A stretch of 7,066 nucleotides of DNA from Gammaproteobacteria bacterium (GTDB taxonomy: Bacteria > Pseudomonadota > Gammaproteobacteria > Pseudomonadales > Azotimanducaceae). Both the position numbers and the translations under genes were made by a program. Below are positions 1-3,814 of this stretch, piece after piece (the stretch's first letter is position 1; every line of letters starts with the position of its first letter). Location: NCBI GenBank assembly GCA_026706425.1, contig JAPOYW010000263.1:1-7066 (forward strand). The letters run 5' to 3'. A model generated the notes under the pieces. It saw nothing but the letters and a program-made list of their open reading frames with translations, did no database searches and was not told the origin of the DNA.

Positions 1-75
1 CCGGAATAGCTCAGTCGGCAGAGCAACTGATTCGTAATCAGTAGGTCGGCGGTTCGAGTCCGCCTTCCGGCACCA
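1..75 (+). tRNA. tRNA-Thr (anticodon CGT), first base missing
   Basis: This is a full cloverleaf apart from the first base, which lies outside the window. The acceptor strand 1-6 pairs with 65-70, and the missing base would be a G pairing with C71. The D stem is 9-12/21-24, and the anticodon stem is 26-30/38-42. The seven-base loop TTCGTAA places the anticodon CGT at 33-35, which reads ACG threonine codons. The T stem is 48-52/60-64 with loop TTCGAGT. Base 72 is the discriminator A, and 73-75 is an encoded CCA tail. The variable loop is short, as in class I tRNAs. No tRNA follows directly downstream. Confidence 0.96.
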
Positions 76-172
76 ACAAAATCAAAGGCTTGGGGCGTTC
101 CGGAGAAATTCGATGCGCGGGCACATTGCGAACCCAGCGGCTGTTGAAGCGTCAAAGAACCTGCGCAGAACG

Positions 173-234
173 CCTTTCATGGAACATGACGCCAAAAGGA
201 GCGTAGCGACCCGCGGCGGATGTTCCTTGAAAGG
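173..234. repeat. Long imperfect inverted repeat (hairpin)
   Basis: Bases 173-187 and 220-234 are reverse complements over 15 positions with one mismatch; the arms read CCTTTCATGGAACAT and ATGTTCCTTGAAAGG. Inside them, CGCC at 190-193 can pair with GGCG at 215-218, leaving a loop of about 21 bases. The arms are far longer than chance hairpins elsewhere in the window. The size and shape resemble the extragenic palindromes scattered through gammaproteobacterial genomes, but this cannot be confirmed from one copy. There is no T run after it, so it is not an obvious terminator. Confidence 0.6.
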
Positions 235-273
235 ACGGCGTGGCTGGGCCGGAGGCGGAGGCGGCGCACAGCG

Positions 274-330
274 AATGCGAAGCGCCGGCCCGGCTTTGGG
301 GCGCTCAGAACGCGCCAGAACGCATTTTTT
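274..330 (+). terminator. Possible two-tier stem-loop with T run
   Basis: An outer stem AATGCG (274-279) / CGCATT (321-326) encloses an inner stem AGCGCC (281-286) / GGCGCT (300-305), and the T run 325-330 follows. On the + strand this could terminate transcripts coming from the tRNA gene. It is far from the tRNA end, and the inner stem is not next to the T run, so the call is weak. It may simply be part of the repeat cluster. Confidence 0.25.
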
Positions 331-338
331 CGCGCAGG

Positions 339-369
339 GGGGCGACGGCGCCCGGCTGACAGTCGCCCC
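339..369. repeat. GC-rich inverted repeat, 8-bp arms
   Basis: GGGGCGAC at 339-346 is the exact reverse complement of GTCGCCCC at 362-369, with a 15-base GC-rich loop. It is the third hairpin within 200 bp and lies about 70 bp beyond the stop of the minus-strand membrane-protein gene. It could form in transcripts of either strand. No T run adjoins it on either side, so a terminator role is unproven. Confidence 0.4.
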
Positions 370-437
370 GCCGTTCAAGAGGCGGAAGAGTCGCCGCTCG
401 CTGCGTCGGATGGCGATCCCGCTTCATGGCGTAGTGG

Positions 438-713
438 TCACCCGCCACCCCAGTGATCGAGTGTGCCAAGCGCGATGGTCGTCGCGACCACGGCGAGGAA
501 CGCAACCTCCGGCCGCGACGGCTTGCGCCATCGCATGTTGCGATGCTCGCGCTTCGCTGAAACAAACTCGTACGCAATCATGCCTGTGACCGCCAGAACG
601 GCTGCCAAGGCGGGGAAAAGCGCGTATCGCGTCTCGCCGACCAATGTGAATGCCACCGCGCATGCGGCGATGGCAAGTGCCACCGCGCCGAATATCCATT
701 GTCGAGCCGTCAT
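438..713 (-). CDS. Small three-helix membrane protein, unknown function
   Basis: This 91-aa protein has three hydrophobic stretches at about residues 6-25, 31-52 and 69-84. They are separated by a short GETRY turn and a strongly basic loop at 54-67 (KREHRNMRWRKPSR). By the positive-inside rule that loop should be cytoplasmic, which puts the N-terminus outside. There is no signal peptide beyond the first helix and no recognisable family motif. The ATG at 711-713 lies 3 nt after the TAG stop of the upstream secreted-protein gene, so the two are almost certainly co-transcribed and probably translationally coupled; a GGGGTG just upstream is the only Shine-Dalgarno candidate. Pairing with a small secreted protein suggests an immunity, export or anchoring partner, but this is inference from position only. 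Overlapping frames on the same DNA lack this hydrophobic pattern. Confidence 0.6.
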   Translation of the reverse strand: MTARQWIFGAVALAIAACAVAFTLVGETRYALFPALAAVLAVTGMIAYEFVSAKREHRNMRWRKPSRPEVAFLAVVATTIALGTLDHWGGG

Positions 714-716
714 TTG

Positions 717-1166
717 CTAGCACCCCGCCCGTCGGGCCACCCTTCGAAGGTACCACGCGCCAACTTGGTGATACAGCGCTATGGACCCGAAGACCGCCGC
801 AGCTAATTGCGCTTTCGGGACAAATGCCGCCACCAAGGCGACGGCGCCATTAGCGTAAGCGCGAACTTGATAATCGTCCGCGTATTCCGCCAACGCGGTG
901 CAGTTGTAGCATTTCGAATCAAAGCCCCCCCACGCATGAATGTTGCCAACCCACGAATACTGGTCTGCATCGTTATCGTAGTATCCGTACCCGGAGCTGC
1001 AAGCATAGATGGGATCGTTCCCCCCCGGAGGGACTGGCGCATTAGCAAACGCGCATCCCCCGACGGTGGGTAAGAGACCCGCTATCGGAGCGCTTGGCGT
1101 TCCGCCAATCAAGAGAGCCAGCGCAAGCGCTGCGGGTGTAGCGGTGAACTTCAGCAAGTGTTTCAT
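717..1166 (-). CDS. Small secreted cysteine-containing protein, unknown function
   Basis: The 149-aa product begins MKHLLKF followed by a hydrophobic run (about residues 10-22), which is a Sec-type signal peptide. Cleavage is plausible after PSA (26) or after ANA (43). Five cysteines lie at 38, 56, 86, 89 and 149, with CYNC at 86-89 forming a CxxC. The middle (about 50-83) is rich in Tyr, Gly, Asp and Trp. Residues 105-134 are strongly hydrophobic and could be a transmembrane segment, and the tail is basic (RRVARRAGC). VGGC at 35-38 is a poor lipobox, so a lipoprotein is possible but unlikely. The start at 1164-1166 is preferred over an in-frame ATG 45 bp upstream because AGAGGA sits about 6 nt before it and the signal peptide then begins at residue 1. 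I recognise no family. GC content is about 51% over 901-1020 by hand count, well below the flanking genes, which hints at acquisition by transfer. Confidence 0.65.
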   Translation of the reverse strand: MKHLLKFTATPAALALALLIGGTPSAPIAGLLPTVGGCAFANAPVPPGGNDPIYACSSGYGYYDNDADQYSWVGNIHAWGGFDSKCYNCTALAEYADDYQVRAYANGAVALVAAFVPKAQLAAAVFGSIALYHQVGAWYLRRVARRAGC

Positions 1167-1395
1167 CGGGTTCCTCTCAAGGCGTTTCAACGCGGTTACT
1201 CTGGTGGACACGCTGGCGTGCGTTCAAGCGGTGTTTTTTCACCTGTACGTCCCCAAAGTGAACGTCTCTCACCTTCGAAGGAGTGCCGAAAATCCGGAAG
1301 CGGCCCACCTAGGCGTGAGGCGACACCCAAACCGACCCACATGAGGATTCAAGCCGGGCGGGCCGCGTCGAAGGACGCGGCCGGCACCACTCGGC
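1167..1395. other. Intergenic region between nadC and the secreted-protein gene
   Basis: These 229 bp should hold the promoter of the minus-strand small-gene pair, since a stem-loop separates them from nadC. I could not find a convincing -35/-10 pair. Small symmetries are present: CACGC TG GCGTG at 1209-1220, GGTG-T6-CACC at 1230-1243, and the palindrome CCTTCGAAGG at 1272-1281, which also occurs at 741-750 inside the secreted-protein gene. Any of these could be an operator, but none matches a site I know. No small gene with a credible start was seen. Confidence 0.4.
1361..1382 (-). terminator. Stem-loop downstream of nadC
   Basis: GGCCGCGTC (1361-1369) and GACGCGGCC (1374-1382) form a perfect 9-bp stem around a four-base loop (CTTC on the minus strand). 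It begins 13 bp past the nadC stop codon. Flanking GCCGG (1353-1357) and CCGGC (1381-1385) offer an alternative longer pairing. There is no T run after it on the minus strand, so it may stabilise the nadC mRNA 3' end or attenuate read-through into the small genes rather than act as a classical intrinsic terminator. Confidence 0.5.
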
Positions 1396-2232
1396 TCAAC
1401 TCGCGTGGAACCGCATCGACAAATCGAGGGGCGTGACGTTCTTCGTCAACTCTCCCACCGAGATGTAGTCAACGTCGGTCCGCGCGACCTCGGCAACGTT
1501 GTCGAGGGTGATCCCACCAGAGGCCTCCAACGGCACTCTCCCCGCAGTCGTTGCGACGGCGGCACGCAGGTCGTCGATGGAGAAGTTGTCCAGCAGGATG
1601 CGGTCCACGCCGGCCGCGATGGCGTCGGCGAGTTCGTGTTGGTCTTCCACCTCCAACTCGACGGGCATGCCGGGGTGGCGACCGCGCGCCTGGCACACCG
1701 CGGCGGCGATTCCCCCGGCCGCGGCGATGTGGTTCTCCTTGAGCAGTATCGCGTCGAAAAGGCCCACGCGATGATTCTGGCCACCTCCAACACGGACCGC
1801 GTATTTCTGGGCAACCCGTAGCCCGGGGAGAGTTTTGCGGGTATCCAGGATCACGGTCTCCGTTCCGACGACGGCATCGACGAATCGACGAGTCCGTGTT
1901 GCCGTGCCCGAGAGCAGTTGCAGGAAGTTCAATACCGTGCGTTCTGCCGTCAGCAGGCCGCGAGCCGGTCCCTCGAGATCAACCAATGCGTCGTCGTTCT
2001 CGATCCGTGCTCCGTCGTCGACACGCCAGTGGAGACGAATTCCCCGATCGATCTGCCGGCACGTTTCCTCGGCCCACGCCTGCCCGCAGAATACGCCCGG
2101 CTCGCGGGTGACGATGCGCGCGCGGACATGTGCTTCCTCGTCGATGAGATCCGCGCTGACATCGCCGCTGCCGACATCCTCGGCGAGCGCGGCCGCGACG
2201 TTGCGTTTGACCGTGTCGGCGTCGGGTTCCAT
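1396..2232 (-). CDS. nadC: Nicotinate-nucleotide pyrophosphorylase (carboxylating)
   Basis: Quinolinate phosphoribosyltransferase is the cytoplasmic enzyme of de novo NAD synthesis. It converts quinolinate and PRPP to nicotinate mononucleotide, CO2 and pyrophosphate. The 278-aa product aligns end to end with the family (297 aa in E. coli, about 282 in Pseudomonas). Visible signatures are EDVGSGDVSA (18-27), VFCG (47-50), LEGPARGLLTAERTVLNF (86-103), the active-site DTRKTLPGLR (130-139), GGGQNHR (149-155), KENHI (165-169), ELEVE (192-196), LLDNF (213-217), ASGGI (237-241) and the ending LDLSMRF. The open frame continues upstream to 2994, but that part is antisense to ampD and matches nothing. 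The start at 2232 fits the family best; an in-frame ATG at 2268 (290 aa) would overlap ampD. Neither has a Shine-Dalgarno sequence. A TATACT lies 7 bp before the ATG. No key residue appears to be missing. Confidence 0.95.
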   Translation of the reverse strand: MEPDADTVKRNVAAALAEDVGSGDVSADLIDEEAHVRARIVTREPGVFCGQAWAEETCRQIDRGIRLHWRVDDGARIENDDALVDLEGPARGLLTAERTVLNFLQLLSGTATRTRRFVDAVVGTETVILDTRKTLPGLRVAQKYAVRVGGGQNHRVGLFDAILLKENHIAAAGGIAAAVCQARGRHPGMPVELEVEDQHELADAIAAGVDRILLDNFSIDDLRAAVATTAGRVPLEASGGITLDNVAEVARTDVDYISVGELTKNVTPLDLSMRFHAS

Positions 2233-2235
2233 ATT
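2207..2235 (+). promoter_or_regulatory. Candidate sigma-70 promoter for ampD
   Basis: TTGACC (2207-2212, 5 of 6 to consensus) and CATATT (2230-2235, 4 of 6, keeping the important A2 and T6) are spaced by exactly 17 bp. Transcription would start near 2242, only about 3 nt before the ampD ATG at 2245, which would give an essentially leaderless mRNA. The -10 covers the nadC start codon, so expression of the two divergent genes would be physically linked. Confidence 0.4.
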
Positions 2236-2239
2236 GGCG

Positions 2240-2245
2240 AGTATA
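2240..2245 (-). promoter_or_regulatory. Candidate -10 element for nadC
   Basis: On the minus strand these bases read TATACT, 5 of 6 to the sigma-70 -10 consensus. A start about 7 nt downstream would fall at 2233-2234, directly before the nadC ATG at 2232. I see no good -35 at 16-18 bp, so the call is moderate to weak. It overlaps the first base of the ampD ATG. Confidence 0.35.
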
Positions 2246-2796
2246 TGGTCACCGTCACCACCGATCATTGGCTGCGGGGCGCCAGGCGAATGCCGTCGCC
2301 GAACGCCAGCGCGCGCCCGGATTCCGAGGATATTTGCCTCGTCGTGATCCACGGCATCTCGCTGCCGCCGGGGAAGTTCGGCACGGGACTGGTCGAGGCG
2401 TTGTTCACCAATACCCTCGACACCGCGGTGGATCCGTCGCTCGCGGATCTCCAGGGCGTGCGCGTATCGAGCCACCTTCTGCTCTCCCGCCGCGGTGACG
2501 TGTCCCAGTTCGTGCCGTTCGATCGCTGCGCGTGGCACGCGGGCGTCTCGAGCCATCGGGGTCGCGAGCGGTGCAACGACTACTCGATCGGGATCGAACT
2601 CGAGGGCACGGATGACCGGCCCTACACGAAACCCCAGTACAACAAGCTGGTCGACGTACTCGCCGTGCTTCTGCGCCACTATCCGCGCCTGTCGCTTGCG
2701 GACGTGGTCGGCCACTCGGAGATCGCGCCGGGGCGCAAGACTGACCCCGGGCCGGCGTTCGACTGGCTGCGGCTCTACCGGGCGCTCGGGCGGTGA
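2245..2796 (+). CDS. ampD: 1,6-anhydro-N-acetylmuramyl-L-alanine amidase
   Basis: AmpD is a cytoplasmic zinc amidase that removes the stem peptide from anhydro-MurNAc muropeptides taken up during peptidoglycan recycling. In species with inducible AmpC, its loss raises beta-lactamase expression through AmpR. The product is 183 aa, the same length as E. coli AmpD, and aligns throughout: DHWLRGARRMPSPN near the N-terminus, VVIHGISLPPGKFG (33-46), FVPFDRCAWHAGVS (89-102), GRERCNDYSIGIELEGTD (106-123) and GHSEIAPGRKTDPGPAFDW (156-174). Zinc ligands correspond to H36, H157 and D167, the catalytic Glu to E118 and the conserved Lys to K165. The frame is open further upstream, but only as antisense of nadC. 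The ATG at 2245 is 12 bp from the nadC start and has only a poorly spaced GGCGAG before it. The stop overlaps the next gene as GTGA. No ampE follows, unlike E. coli. Confidence 0.95.
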   Translation: MVTVTTDHWLRGARRMPSPNASARPDSEDICLVVIHGISLPPGKFGTGLVEALFTNTLDTAVDPSLADLQGVRVSSHLLLSRRGDVSQFVPFDRCAWHAGVSSHRGRERCNDYSIGIELEGTDDRPYTKPQYNKLVDVLAVLLRHYPRLSLADVVGHSEIAPGRKTDPGPAFDWLRLYRALGR

Positions 2797-3704
2797 GCGG
2801 GGGTCTGCGCATCGGCATCGACCTCGGCGGCACGAAGATCGAAGCCGTGCTCCTTGATCGTACCGGTCGGGTCGTCTCCCGCGAACGCCTGGCCACACCC
2901 CGGGACTACGAGGCCACGGTGACGCTACTTGCCGACCTCGTGGCTCGGATCGATGCCGCGTCCGGTGACCGACCACCGGTTGGCATCGGCACACCCGGTG
3001 CCTGGGTCGAGTCGACGCGAACCATGAAGAACTGCAATTCGACTTGGCTGAACGGCAGACCGCTGCTCGACGACCTGAACGCGGCCTTGGACGGGCGGGT
3101 CCGAGTCGCCAACGACGCCAACTGCCTGGTCCTATCGGAGGCGTTGGCTGGTGCCGGAAGGGGAGCGCGGGTGGTGTTCGGCGTCATTCTCGGCACGGGG
3201 GTCGGCGGCGGGATCGTCGTCGACGGGCGATTGCTTGCCGGGGCCAACGCGGTGGCTGGGGAGTGGGGACACACGCCATTGCCGTACCTGCGTTCGGATC
3301 CCGCGACGAAGCACCTGGAGACCGGCCTCGCGGATCGACCGTGCTATTGCGGTCGCCTCAACTGCGTGGAGACGTTCCTGTCCGGACCCGGTCTCGCCGC
3401 GACGCATGGCGAACTCGGAGGAGAACGCTTGAATGCGGAGCGGATTCCTCCAGCCGCGCCGAGCGTCGATCTCTACAAGACGATGCTTGCCCGGTCGCTT
3501 GCGCAGATGGTCAACGTCCTGGATCCGGATGTGATCGTTCTCGGCGGCGGATTGTCCAACATCGAAGGATTGGCGGACGACGTCGCCCGGCGCATGGGCG
3601 GCTACGGATTCTCACACGAGGGCCGGACAAGGGTAGTAACCGCGGAACATGGCGATACGAGCGGTGTCCTAGGTGCATGTCGGTTGTGGCCGTTGTCGGA
3701 TTGA
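2793..3704 (+). CDS. mak: ROK-family sugar kinase, Mak-like (fructo/mannokinase)
   Basis: This 303-aa cytoplasmic ATP-dependent hexokinase belongs to the ROK family. Motifs in order are the phosphate-binding IGIDLGGTK (7-15), GIGTPG (64-69), the substrate-pocket NSTWLNG (82-88), catalytic Asp108 in NDANC (107-111), LGTGVGGG (133-140), GEWGH with H160, the zinc-binding CYCGRLNC (C184, C186, C191), the adenine-site VIVLGGG (247-253) and EHGDTSG (285-291). The NSTWLNG and GEWGH-PLP segments resemble E. coli Mak more than NagK, so fructose or mannose is the likeliest substrate, but ROK specificity is hard to read from sequence. The start is GTG at 2793, overlapping the ampD TGA by 4 bp, so translation should be coupled to ampD. 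The only Shine-Dalgarno candidate is a weak GGGCG. This coupling keeps open a role in using amino sugars from wall recycling. Confidence 0.85.
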   Translation: MSGGLRIGIDLGGTKIEAVLLDRTGRVVSRERLATPRDYEATVTLLADLVARIDAASGDRPPVGIGTPGAWVESTRTMKNCNSTWLNGRPLLDDLNAALDGRVRVANDANCLVLSEALAGAGRGARVVFGVILGTGVGGGIVVDGRLLAGANAVAGEWGHTPLPYLRSDPATKHLETGLADRPCYCGRLNCVETFLSGPGLAATHGELGGERLNAERIPPAAPSVDLYKTMLARSLAQMVNVLDPDVIVLGGGLSNIEGLADDVARRMGGYGFSHEGRTRVVTAEHGDTSGVLGACRLWPLSD

Positions 3705-3722
3705 GGGCTCTACGTACCGTTC

Positions 3723-3740
3723 CACGCTACGGTCAGCGTG
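3723..3740. other. Weak inverted repeats between the kinase gene and aceE
   Basis: CACGCT (3723-3728) and AGCGTG (3735-3740) can form a 6-bp hairpin with a six-base loop, while ACCGT (3716-3720) and ACGGT (3729-3733) form a competing one. No T run follows. The site lies about 45-70 bp upstream of the aceE -10, so it could end kinase transcripts inefficiently or be a binding site for a regulator of the pyruvate dehydrogenase operon. Confidence 0.25.
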
Positions 3741-3783
3741 CTGGTCGCCCCTGCCGCCTGCGTCGGTGGGTCCGCAATCGTCC

Positions 3784-3789
3784 TATAAT
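3784..3789 (+). promoter_or_regulatory. Candidate -10 (TATAAT) of the aceEF promoter
   Basis: A perfect TATAAT stands 25 bp before the aceE ATG, in otherwise GC-rich DNA. With a start near 3796 the 5' leader would be about 19 nt and would contain the Shine-Dalgarno AGAAGGA (3801-3807, 7 nt before ATG). The bases at the -35 position (about 3760-3767, CGTCGG region) do not match TTGACA, and there is no extended TG, so an activator may be needed. Confidence 0.6.
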
Positions 3790-3814
3790 CCGAACCCGTT
3801 AGAAGGACCGCCCG

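Larger units (their letters stand above)
76..437. other. Gene-poor, structured region after the tRNA
   Basis: No convincing protein gene is visible in these 362 bases. Several overlapping frames are open on both strands, but they encode arginine-, glycine- and proline-rich strings without domains and without a good ribosome binding site, as expected from GC-rich DNA. The stretch does contain three GC-rich inverted repeats, listed separately, and a run of six T at 325-330. I found no second copy of the tRNA 3' end in the window, so there is no direct evidence for an attachment site or integrated element. The region could be a repeat cluster, an untranslated RNA, or decayed sequence. Confidence 0.5.

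Noticed and set aside
1..437. Genomic-island attachment site at the tRNA-Thr 3' end
   Set aside because: No integrase gene and no second copy of the tRNA 3' end is present in the window.
113..589. 158-codon open frame on the + strand after the tRNA, and a 98-codon frame opposite it (82-378)
   Set aside because: Both run through the inverted repeats, have Arg/Gly-rich low-information products and no ribosome binding site, and the + strand one runs antisense into the better-supported membrane-protein gene.
1009..1436. Overlapping + strand frames across the nadC/secreted-protein gap
   Set aside because: They have no ribosome binding site or domain, and the minus-strand signal-peptide gene explains the coding character there.
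1918..2244. Upstream continuation of the ampD frame
   Set aside because: It is antisense to nadC, and AmpD homology and normal length begin at the ATG at 2245.
2233..2994. Upstream continuation of the nadC reading frame on the minus strand (to a total of 532 codons)
   Set aside because: It is antisense to ampD and the start of the kinase gene, is Arg/Pro-rich and matches no N-terminal domain of NadC; the 278-aa form fits the family length.
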